Shown here: piece by piece, positions 1 through 7,156 of the stretch | Layout of the letters: each line of letters opens with the position of its first letter | How positions within the stretch are numbered: the stretch's first letter is position 1 | Source: an uncultured Verrucomicrobiales bacterium | GTDB taxonomy: Bacteria; Verrucomicrobiota; Verrucomicrobiia; Verrucomicrobiales; Akkermansiaceae | Assembly (NCBI GenBank): GCA_937128235.1 | Contig: CAKZMG010000072.1 | Location: 1 to 47,976, forward strand | Direction of reading: 5' to 3' | DNA: 47,976 bases | The notes under the pieces: model-generated | Seen by the model: the letters and a program-made list of their open reading frames with translations, nothing else | What the model was told of the DNA's origin: nothing | The model's database searches: none | Position numbers and translations under genes: made by a program

Positions 1-2
1 TT

Positions 3-833
3 TTACTCAGCAGCCTTTGCTACACTGGCAGCATTAGCTTTTTCTGAGTCTGCCTTTGAGGCATCACTGCGTGACTTATGGAACTCGTTGAATGACTTCT
101 GAGATTCTACAGTCATCGTAGTCACCATGTTAGCATGTCCAGAGCCACAGAGCTGACCACAGACTACAGAGGTCTCCATTTCTTCGATAGGAGTAAACCA
201 CATCGGGATGTCTTTTCCTGGGAATGCATCCTGCTGGATTCGCATTGGAATAATGGAGAAGTTATGAATCACATCCGTAGAAGTCACCTGAAGGATGACT
301 GGTCTATCGACAGGGATTCTTAGCTTGTCCGCGGTAAAGTCATCCCAGCCATTTTTATCATCTGGTGCGATACAAGGATCTCCTTTCGCTGAAACGAGTG
401 AACGATCAATAAAACCAAACTTACCATCTTCACCTGCATAGTGGAAATTCCAGTTAAACTGGAAACCAACCGCTCTAACTCGGACTGGGTTCTCAGTAAG
501 AACTCGGTCATAAGAATCTGTTCTCTCACTCCATAATGGGAACGCGAAGCCTAAAAGAAGCACTGCTTCCACAATGATCACACCCACTTCAAGGTGAGTG
601 GATAGATGACTCTGCACACCGTAGTAAGATGCCTTAGGGTTCTTCTTCTGGCGGAATTTCACCAGTGACACGAGGAAGAATACTGTCCAACCAATGAAGA
701 GCGCGATCATGAACCACGTGACAACATCGATCATGTGACCAACGGTATCACCGTGAGCTGAATAGTTCTTAGGCAGTCCCATCCACTCTGCTGGTGAAAA
801 GGCTAGGGTGTTAAAAATGTTCTGAATAAACAT
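3..833 (-). CDS. coxB: Cytochrome c oxidase subunit II (CuA subunit, no fused cytochrome c)
   Basis: This 276-aa protein is the CuA subunit of an aa3-type oxidase. It accepts electrons from a periplasmic cytochrome c and passes them to haem a in subunit I. There are two N-terminal membrane helices (about residues 37-58 and 82-100) and a C-terminal cupredoxin domain. The CuA set is complete: a histidine near residue 190 (VIHNF) and CGQLCGSGHANM near 225-236, giving C-x3-C-x3-H-x2-M. The aromatic patch reads FQFNWNFHY. The glutamate at the start of helix 2 (LEVG) that supports the K-channel entry is present. There is no CxxCH, so unlike caa3 enzymes it carries no haem c. It is the last gene of the minus-strand operon. 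CoxII is often first in oxidase operons, so its place after CoxI, III and IV is unusual. Confidence 0.95.
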   Translation of the reverse strand: MFIQNIFNTLAFSPAEWMGLPKNYSAHGDTVGHMIDVVTWFMIALFIGWTVFFLVSLVKFRQKKNPKASYYGVQSHLSTHLEVGVIIVEAVLLLGFAFPLWSERTDSYDRVLTENPVRVRAVGFQFNWNFHYAGEDGKFGFIDRSLVSAKGDPCIAPDDKNGWDDFTADKLRIPVDRPVILQVTSTDVIHNFSIIPMRIQQDAFPGKDIPMWFTPIEEMETSVVCGQLCGSGHANMVTTMTVESQKSFNEFHKSRSDASKADSEKANAASVAKAAE

Positions 834-852
834 GGTGATAAATTAAATTAGA

Positions 853-1098
853 TTAATGATTAGAGTTGTTATCTGTTAAAAATGGATCGTCAAAGCTAGT
901 ATCTGCGTGCGCTTTCTGACGTTTGGCTATGCGGTAGATGAAGAAGCCTACCATCACTAGCATCGGAATGATGATGCAGAGCATAAACATGATTGCCCAG
1001 CCAGCAGCATCTTTGCCACCGTGCTCAAAAGCTCCCCGGCATGCTTGGCAAGCCAGTGTTAAATCGTTCGTGATAGAATGCATAGATAAGTTCGTCAT
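853..1098 (-). CDS. Small single-TM protein with N-terminal CxxC, between oxidase genes
   Basis: I do not recognise this 81-aa protein. It has a short N-terminal segment with C17-Q-A-C20, one strong membrane helix at about residues 33-56, and a basic then acidic C-terminal tail. The basic residues after the helix (YRIAKRQK) predict a cytoplasmic tail, which puts the CxxC pair on the periplasmic side. It lies 19 nt upstream of coxB and 1 nt after the preceding small gene, so it is co-transcribed. Its place next to the CuA subunit gene makes an accessory subunit or a copper or disulfide handling role for oxidase assembly conceivable. That is inference from location and the CxxC pair only. Confidence 0.7.
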   Translation of the reverse strand: MTNLSMHSITNDLTLACQACRGAFEHGGKDAAGWAIMFMLCIIIPMLVMVGFFIYRIAKRQKAHADTSFDDPFLTDNNSNH

Positions 1099-1099
1099 G

Positions 1100-1303
1100 T
1101 TAGCTGAATTCGTTAGATGATTTCTTATAAAAACTCACCCCATAAATAGGGAGGCAAATGGCAGCAAGTGCGCATGAATAGCCGAGAATATTAAACACCA
1201 CGTCCTGGCTCTCCCTTTCAAAATACAACGCCCAGATCGCTACTCCTAGACAGAATAGAGAAACTACGGTGATGAAAATGATGTGGAATGCGCGAAGTGA
1301 CAT
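1100..1303 (-). CDS. Small two-TM membrane protein of the oxidase operon
   Basis: This 67-aa, almost wholly hydrophobic protein has two predicted helices (about residues 6-27 and 36-58) joined by a short charged loop (YFERESQD), and ends in a basic tail (YKKSSNEFS). No family is recognised. It sits between the subunit IV gene and the CxxC small protein in the same orientation and abuts the latter. The position and size fit a minor oxidase subunit or assembly protein. The start ATG follows a leader with no clear Shine-Dalgarno sequence, as for most genes here. Confidence 0.65.
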   Translation of the reverse strand: MSLRAFHIIFITVVSLFCLGVAIWALYFERESQDVVFNILGYSCALAAICLPIYGVSFYKKSSNEFS

Positions 1304-1316
1304 GGGTAGTTGCTTA

Positions 1317-1348
1317 GTTATTGGGTTATTGGGTTATTGGGTTACTGG
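1317..1348. repeat. Four tandem copies of an 8-bp unit at the 3' end of the subunit IV gene
   Basis: Three exact copies of gttattgg (1317-1324, 1325-1332, 1333-1340) are followed by a fourth with one change (gttactgg, 1341-1348). The fourth copy contains the stop codon of the subunit IV gene. The block fills the short linker to the next gene and may vary in copy number. Confidence 0.8.
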
Positions 1349-1692
1349 TTGACTCCATCTGGGAGGAGTCCATCAAAAGTGATAGGGTCTAGGAAACCGA
1401 ATGCGAAAAGTAGAATCAGAATTAAACCGAAGGCTAGCGCACCTAGGAAAATCCAGTAAATCGCCTTCTTCTCATGATTTAAGTGCATGAAAATCAGTGC
1501 CACTAAACTAGCCTTAAAGGAGGCAATAGCGATACCAATAACGGCATCATAGGCATCAAACCCATGTCCACCAAAGTCGAGCGCAGGCACTGTAGCTACC
1601 GCCACAGTAATGCCCGTGAACACGAACAAGAGTAACCCGATAATGGTGTAGAGCTTGATTGATTTTTTGATTGCTTCTGGTGAGTCAGCCAT
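1342..1692 (-). CDS. Cytochrome c oxidase subunit IV (prokaryotic COX4/CtaF type)
   Basis: This 116-aa membrane protein has three predicted helices (about 15-36, 48-70 and 78-98). The segment KASLVALIFMHLNHEKK is the recognisable signature of bacterial small subunit IV proteins of caa3/aa3 oxidases, which pack against subunits I and III. It lies directly downstream of coxIII in transcription order. Length and topology match the family. The last codons fall in an 8-bp tandem repeat. Confidence 0.88.
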   Translation of the reverse strand: MADSPEAIKKSIKLYTIIGLLLFVFTGITVAVATVPALDFGGHGFDAYDAVIGIAIASFKASLVALIFMHLNHEKKAIYWIFLGALAFGLILILLFAFGFLDPITFDGLLPDGVNQ

Positions 1693-1743
1693 GATGTGAA
1701 TTAAGAATTATAAATTAAGAATTATGAATTGAGAACAGTAATA

Positions 1744-3471
1744 TTACATGAGGTAGAAGATCGGGAATACGAAGATCCATACAAGGTCAACGAAGTGCCA
1801 GAACAGACCGCCGATTTCTACTCGGTTAGCCAGCCACTCAGGATTAGAAAGATACATCTTACGTCCGAAGAATAAGTAGTAACCTAGCACTAGCGCACCA
1901 CCGATCACGTGCAGTCCATGCAGACCAGTGATAGTGAAGTAGATCGCATAGTAGTTATTCATCTTAGGTGAGAACACTGACTCAAATCTAATATCTTCTC
2001 TCGCTACGTGAAGCAGAGGGAAACAATGCATATCTCCATGGTTAAATTTACCGTGATTCGCACCTACAAATCCATCGATCATTCCTGGAGTGTGCTTCTT
2101 GACATTGTTTAAAGTCACCTCTTCACCTGCTTCTTTGATCTTCTTGTAAGCGACCATTTGCTTCCAAGTGATGCGGTAGAGTTCCACGTCGGTTGGCACG
2201 CGGTTCGGCTGACCTTCATCGTCCAGCTTGTATTCATCTTTGAGATAAGTAGTCCAGAGTGTGCGCCATTCCTTATGCATTGCCCAGTATTCTCTGATCT
2301 GCTCAGCACCCTTGCTATCACCAAGATTCTTATACCAATCCTCGATCATTCCATCGATCTTCTCTTGGCTATATTTGCGGTCACGCGCCTTCATCACGAG
2401 ATGTCTGTGATCCACAGCATCCACATCAATGTCCATACCCGAGTCCCCTGCTACTCCGAGGATGGCAGTTCTATCAAGCAATGAAACCGCAGTATCTGCA
2501 CCAATCTTAGAAGCAGACATTCTGCCCCAATCTGGACTAATTTTGATCTCAGCATTATCCACCTTGAGTTTGAATAGCCCGCTGTTGTCAACAATCGTAC
2601 CAAACTTGCCACTGTCTATAATTTTACCAGCCTCCTCATTTGCTGCATCCTTCTTAGCTTGGTCATACTGCGTAAGATCTTGCACAGCATTAAAATTGCC
2701 ACCATCAATAGACTTATTCGCTCTCACATTTCTCCAAGACTGCCTAGTAGCAGACTCCCTGACCTGCTCATTATGCATTCTTGTCTGAATGAATGACTCC
2801 TTTGCAGCTGCTAAAATATAGCGAAGTGAACCTTCCGTCTCATCATCACCCTTCAGATCAATCGCATCACCAGCATTGACCAATGGTTTCTGAATCAGCT
2901 TATCACCATCAAATTCATTAATGATCACATTTTTGGCAGCAGTGGCCTTTGTATCACCAATGCGCTTTGTGATCTCATCCAAGTAAGGTCCATGATAGCT
3001 ACCGAGATCGAAGTTAATCTCATTCGCATTCACTACGTAGAAATTTCCGCCATGTCCATCTTTCTCAGGATGCGTGTGTCCTTCAATGGTTGTCCAGTCA
3101 TTGTATTGTGCCGCTTGGTGATGGAATTTAGCATTGTACTCAAATCCCTTCAGCACCATGAAAATAAGCGCACAGAAAATAGTGAAACTCATGTAGCCCA
3201 CAAAGCCTTTCCAGTTGCGGAGCTTGAGAGATGCCCATGCGAAAACCACGGTGACAGACGAAGCGATCAGGATAAATGTGTTCACAAGTCCAGGCAGCAC
3301 AGGAAGCGCACGCTCTGGCCATGGGTAATCTGCGAAGATTCTCAAGAAAATATAGGATGAGAATAACCCTCCGAAGAGCATCACCTCGGATGCCAAGAAC
3401 AGCCAGATCGCTATTTTTGAGTTATTCAGACCCGTATCTTTACGGGCATTTACGATGTATGGGATTTCCAT
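1744..3471 (-). CDS. coxC: Cytochrome c oxidase subunit III with a ~375-residue insertion
   Basis: This 575-aa protein is subunit III of the aa3 oxidase, which stabilises subunit I and its proton uptake. The core is a five-helix form: helices near 20-47 (with the conserved glutamate in LASEVMLFGG), 62-82, 90-108, 507-530 (ITGLHGLHVIGG) and 552-573 (HFVDLVWIFVFP). Between the third and fourth helices lies a hydrophilic, charged segment of about residues 120-495 with no CxxCH, no membrane helix and no domain I recognise. The core alone would be about 200 residues. Basic residues after helices 2 and 4 place the insertion in the periplasm, where cytochrome c or complex III would dock. The frame is open throughout, so this is not a frameshift artefact. 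It sits between coxI and subunit IV. Confidence 0.92.
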   Translation of the reverse strand: MEIPYIVNARKDTGLNNSKIAIWLFLASEVMLFGGLFSSYIFLRIFADYPWPERALPVLPGLVNTFILIASSVTVVFAWASLKLRNWKGFVGYMSFTIFCALIFMVLKGFEYNAKFHHQAAQYNDWTTIEGHTHPEKDGHGGNFYVVNANEINFDLGSYHGPYLDEITKRIGDTKATAAKNVIINEFDGDKLIQKPLVNAGDAIDLKGDDETEGSLRYILAAAKESFIQTRMHNEQVRESATRQSWRNVRANKSIDGGNFNAVQDLTQYDQAKKDAANEEAGKIIDSGKFGTIVDNSGLFKLKVDNAEIKISPDWGRMSASKIGADTAVSLLDRTAILGVAGDSGMDIDVDAVDHRHLVMKARDRKYSQEKIDGMIEDWYKNLGDSKGAEQIREYWAMHKEWRTLWTTYLKDEYKLDDEGQPNRVPTDVELYRITWKQMVAYKKIKEAGEEVTLNNVKKHTPGMIDGFVGANHGKFNHGDMHCFPLLHVAREDIRFESVFSPKMNNYYAIYFTITGLHGLHVIGGALVLGYYLFFGRKMYLSNPEWLANRVEIGGLFWHFVDLVWIFVFPIFYLM

Positions 3472-3521
3472 GTCTAGTGAATGGTGTGAATGTTGATATT
3501 GAAATTACTGATAATGATTAT

Positions 3522-5384
3522 TTAGTGACTGTCCTTAGGTGCAATGCCGGCATCGAGGTCAGAAGATGTCGTCTCCACTGGCTCATGCCACTGTGGGTAG
3601 AAGTCCTCCTCACAGTCAGGGCGGCTGTATTCGTATGGTCCGCGGTAAGCGGCAACATCGAAGGTAAAGTTACCATGTCCCGGAGGCGTAGGTGTAGCCC
3701 ACTCCAGCGTAGTAGCATCCCACGGATTGTCATTTTCCACCTTCTTACCAGTTTTCCAGGCAGTGAAGAGGTTGATGATAAATGGAATCTGTGCCGCAGC
3801 GAGACAGAATACTGAGATAGACATCAGCTGGTTGAGACCGATCCATTCGGTGACAGTCTGCCCGAACACGTCTTCTGAACCTTCAGCAGGAAGGTAACCA
3901 TCACCACCATTATACCAACGACGGTGGAAACCTGCCATTCCCTGAAGTAACATCGGGAAGAACACTAGGTTAATAAAGATCAGTGATGGCCAGAAGTGAA
4001 GATGACCAAGGACATTGCTCATGTAGCGACCAAACATCTTAGGATACCAATAGTAGATACCGGCAAAGAGTCCAAAGAGAATACCCGGTGCCACCACGTA
4101 GTGGAAGTGCCCGATCACGTAGTAGGTATCATGCAAGTGCAGATCCACTAAGTTGAATGCAAGTGGCAATCCTGTCAGACCACCGATTCCAAACATTGGC
4201 AGGAATGCGCATGCCCAGATCATCGGCATCGAGAAGCGGATGGAGCCACCCCACAGCGAAATTAGCAATGAAGTAATGAGAACCACAGATGGCACTGAGA
4301 TCAGCACGGTAGTAGTCTGGAAGAAGGTAGAAACTGATGGTCCCATACCTGTGAGATACATGTGGTGAGCCCAAACAATGAAGGAGAGGAAACCAAGCAC
4401 GATCACCGCATACACCATAGACTTGTAGCCCCAGAGTGGCTTACGTGTGTTCGTAGGGATAATTTCTGCCACACAGGCAATGGACGGTAACAGTAGAACA
4501 TACACCTCAGGGTGGCCGAGGAACCAGAACAAGTGCTGGAACAGAAGCGGAGAACCACCACCTGCGTAGTCAGCTGCTCCTGCATCTGTGTAGAGACCAG
4601 TAGGCTGGAAGAATGAAGAACCGAACGTTCTGTCCACCACTTGCATGATACCAGCTACTTCGAGCGGTGGGAATGCAAGTAGAAGAAGGAATCCAGTGAC
4701 AAGCATCGCCCATACCAAGAAAGGCAAGCGCATCCATGTCATCCCCTTACAGCGTAGGTTAATAATGGTAGTAATGAAGTTTACCGAGCCCAACAAGGAC
4801 GAGGAAATCAAGAACACCAGACCTAACAGCCATTGGGTCTGCCCAGTGAAAAATTGGTTCGGATGCTGCGAGTCCGCGAATGAGGAAAGCGGCGGATAGT
4901 TCGTCCATCCAGATTTAGCTGAGCCAGACTCTAGGAAGAATGAGCCACACATCATGAGACCACCAACGGCGTAGAGCCAGTAAGAAGCACAGTTTAGCTT
5001 AGGGAATGCCATATCTGGCGCACCGATCTGAAGCGGAGTCACGTAGTTACCAAAGGCACCAAAGCCGAGCGGAACCACACCGAGGAAAACCATGATCGTT
5101 CCGTGCATCGCACCAAACATATTATAAGTCTCACCTTCCACCTTACCAGCAGTCAGCCATCTAGCCTTCCACTCATCAGTGAATACCCAGCTCATCCAAG
5201 TAGGAACTGGCTCTTGCGGGTAGGCGATGCTCCAACGCATCATCATCATCAGGAAGAATCCGAAGAGCAGAAAGAGCAAGGCTGTGATACCGTATTGCAT
5301 ACCGATCATTTTGTGGTCGGTGGAGAAAATGTACTTCTGCCAGAACGGCGGATTGTGGTGATCGTGATGGTCGTCAGCGCTCAT
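3522..5384 (-). CDS. coxA: Cytochrome c oxidase subunit I (aa3-type, catalytic)
   Basis: This 620-aa haem-copper oxidase catalytic subunit reduces O2 to water and pumps protons. Visible ligands are H94 (haem a, GAMHGT), H291 with Y295 in GHPEVY (CuB and cross-linked tyrosine), H340-H341 (WAHHMY), and H426 and H428 in GHFHYV (haem a3 and haem a). D-channel residues are present: D124 in GAPDMAFP and E293 in GHPE, as in A1-type oxidases. In the helix that normally reads VPTGIK the sequence is VPSVVL, so the K-channel lysine is replaced by leucine at about residue 369. There is a His/Asp-rich N-terminus and a long C-terminal tail. It lies downstream of the cbb3-like module and upstream of coxIII. 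Confidence 0.96.
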   Translation of the reverse strand: MSADDHHDHHNPPFWQKYIFSTDHKMIGMQYGITALLFLLFGFFLMMMMRWSIAYPQEPVPTWMSWVFTDEWKARWLTAGKVEGETYNMFGAMHGTIMVFLGVVPLGFGAFGNYVTPLQIGAPDMAFPKLNCASYWLYAVGGLMMCGSFFLESGSAKSGWTNYPPLSSFADSQHPNQFFTGQTQWLLGLVFLISSSLLGSVNFITTIINLRCKGMTWMRLPFLVWAMLVTGFLLLLAFPPLEVAGIMQVVDRTFGSSFFQPTGLYTDAGAADYAGGGSPLLFQHLFWFLGHPEVYVLLLPSIACVAEIIPTNTRKPLWGYKSMVYAVIVLGFLSFIVWAHHMYLTGMGPSVSTFFQTTTVLISVPSVVLITSLLISLWGGSIRFSMPMIWACAFLPMFGIGGLTGLPLAFNLVDLHLHDTYYVIGHFHYVVAPGILFGLFAGIYYWYPKMFGRYMSNVLGHLHFWPSLIFINLVFFPMLLQGMAGFHRRWYNGGDGYLPAEGSEDVFGQTVTEWIGLNQLMSISVFCLAAAQIPFIINLFTAWKTGKKVENDNPWDATTLEWATPTPPGHGNFTFDVAAYRGPYEYSRPDCEEDFYPQWHEPVETTSSDLDAGIAPKDSH

Positions 5385-5472
5385 AATATTTGGTTCAGCT
5401 TGTTAGCAGTTAAGCTACAGTTTGTGAAAGTGGTTTATTGTTTGTTAAATTGTTTTTAGAAAATCGTTCGTC

Positions 5473-6243
5473 TTACTTCTCTTGTTCGATGACCTCTCCG
5501 GTCTTCTTATTGATCAAAGTTCCTGGCTCGAACAGATCTCCTTCGAGTTGAATCTTGCGGAATTTATCAAGCTCAGCAGCAGAGCAGAGTCCTTCAGGAC
5601 GCTCAGCCACCATTGCTTTGACCTGGTTCATCTGCTCAGGAGTGTAAATTTTACCAACCTTGTTACCAAAGCTGTTCTGAAGATAGTAAACGAGTGCCGC
5701 CATCTCTAAGTTATCTGTGCTCTTGTTGAGCTGAGGATCCATCTTGCTGTTGAAGCTTTTGCCACTCACAGTGATCGGTCCTTCCACACCATTGATGACC
5801 GCCATAAGAACAGACACTGGTGAATCTATCACATACTCAGAGCCTGCTAGAGGAGGAAACGCTGCGTTTCCTTTACCGTCTGGCTGGTGACAACCTTTAC
5901 ACTTATTGTAAGAGCTTGCACCTTTCGCCATGTAAACTGCTTCCACTTCGCCCATAGGAACAGTTTTCACTCCTCCCACTTCATCAGCCTGCACGTAGCC
6001 AGCTTTGACAAATTTATCATACCCGAAGAGATTATTACTGCTGAAGAGCACGCTGCCGGCAATGATCGCCACGATGCTGCCTGCGATGAATATCCAGATA
6101 GAAACTGGCTCCAGCCCATTTTCACGGACTTGTTGCTCGCGCGTAGCCGCAGCAGATGCACGCGTCACTGCCGCGTGCTGCTCAGCCACATTGGTGGATT
6201 CTTCAAGATCTGGCTTTTTCGGATCTATTGGTTGAACTGACAT
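5473..6243 (-). CDS. Membrane-anchored monohaem cytochrome c in the CcoP position
   Basis: This 256-aa protein has a long charged N-terminus, one membrane helix (about 48-68) and one cytochrome c domain with CKGCH at about 115-119 and FPPLAGSEYV shortly after. A likely axial methionine is in SKMDPQL. In gene order it follows the ccoO-like gene, the usual place of ccoP, but CcoP has two haem c sites and this has one. It could be the third subunit of the cbb3-derived module or an electron carrier between ActE and CuA. Both are inferences from gene order. The C-terminal segment after the haem domain has a charged extension of unknown role. Confidence 0.85.
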   Translation of the reverse strand: MSVQPIDPKKPDLEESTNVAEQHAAVTRASAAATREQQVRENGLEPVSIWIFIAGSIVAIIAGSVLFSSNNLFGYDKFVKAGYVQADEVGGVKTVPMGEVEAVYMAKGASSYNKCKGCHQPDGKGNAAFPPLAGSEYVIDSPVSVLMAVINGVEGPITVSGKSFNSKMDPQLNKSTDNLEMAALVYYLQNSFGNKVGKIYTPEQMNQVKAMVAERPEGLCSAAELDKFRKIQLEGDLFEPGTLINKKTGEVIEQEK

Positions 6244-6302
6244 GTTGTTGATTGTTGATGAATGGTTACTGATGATTATTTCTAACTAAACTCGGGCTAG
6301 CG

Positions 6303-7121
6303 TTACTTTCCTGCCTTCTTCTTATCTTTAGAATACTGCATGGCATAGGGCACTGCACCGTCCTTTTTGAGGCTCATAAGATAGCTTACGATCGCGCGAC
6401 AGTTATCGTTAGGAACTACTTGCTTCCCGCATTTTATCGCTACGGCATCACTCGCGCCTTGTCCGAAGTTGCCTATCTTCTTAAAAAACTGTGGATTCGC
6501 CTGGCAAACTGACCATTCGTTCTCCTGCCCTCTGTCTTCGTGTCCTTCATTGCGTGGGCTGTAGAGGTGCTTATAGACGTAGAGTTCTTTGTTAAATGCC
6601 TTATCGCCAAGCGCATCAATGATTTCCTGCTTGGTCAACTTTGACTTATCTTCCCTCTCAAGAGCTATCCCCATCGCTATGGCAGCCTTCTCGTTCTCTT
6701 CGTTCTCAAGCGCAACGAGTCTGTTTCCGAAGTTACCAAGATCTGGTCCAATGCGGCTCTCACCGATGTGTGCACGATTCTCGCCAGAGAAATCCCAAGC
6801 ATTAGTGATTCTGCGGGTATCTCCCCTTTCAGCATCTTTCTTCGTTCCGCCTTGTCCTTCACGGAAAACATCCATTCCAGCATAGGTCGGGCGCGTCACT
6901 TGTGAGTGACACATGGCACAGCCTTCCTGAGCATAGATCAGTGATCCATTCTCAGTGCGTCCACTGCGCGTTGGTTGATAGAGATCGGTTCGCTCATCGT
7001 TCACCTCATCATAGCTAGGTGCCTCCATGGAGCGCATGGTACCAAATGGGACTGCGAGCATCACTAGCCATGGAAGACCAAAGCTGGCAATGAGTCCGTA
7101 GAAAAATGTCTTAACTGTCAT
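6303..7121 (-). CDS. ccoO: cbb3 oxidase subunit II-like monohaem cytochrome c (CcoO-like)
   Basis: This 272-aa protein has an N-terminal helix (about 7-26) and a cytochrome c domain with CAMCH at 68-72 in the context YAQEGCAMCHSQVTRP. That context is the CcoO signature, normally followed by HSQ(M/V)(I/V/T)RP. Further CcoO-like features are GRIGPDLGNFG-type wording (SRIGPDLGNFGNR) and a C-terminal NCRAIVSYLMSL helix. In true cbb3 oxidases CcoO transfers electrons from CcoP to CcoN. Here the neighbouring CcoN-like subunit appears catalytically dead, so the destination of electrons is uncertain. An insertion of about 70 residues lies between the haem motif and the C-terminal helix and contains extra cysteines. 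Confidence 0.88.
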   Translation of the reverse strand: MTVKTFFYGLIASFGLPWLVMLAVPFGTMRSMEAPSYDEVNDERTDLYQPTRSGRTENGSLIYAQEGCAMCHSQVTRPTYAGMDVFREGQGGTKKDAERGDTRRITNAWDFSGENRAHIGESRIGPDLGNFGNRLVALENEENEKAAIAMGIALEREDKSKLTKQEIIDALGDKAFNKELYVYKHLYSPRNEGHEDRGQENEWSVCQANPQFFKKIGNFGQGASDAVAIKCGKQVVPNDNCRAIVSYLMSLKKDGAVPYAMQYSKDKKKAGK

Positions 7122-7156
7122 CGTGATTCTAGTGGTGTAAAGTGATTAGCGGTAAA

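Noticed and set aside
2158-3360. Long open frames on the plus strand within coxIII
   Set aside because: They are antisense to a gene with clear homology at both ends, have no recognisable product, and disappear with the coding bias of the minus strand.
1744-3471. Assembly error or frameshift as cause of the CoxIII insertion
   Set aside because: The frame is uninterrupted for 575 codons with normal-looking codon use, so a real insertion is more likely.
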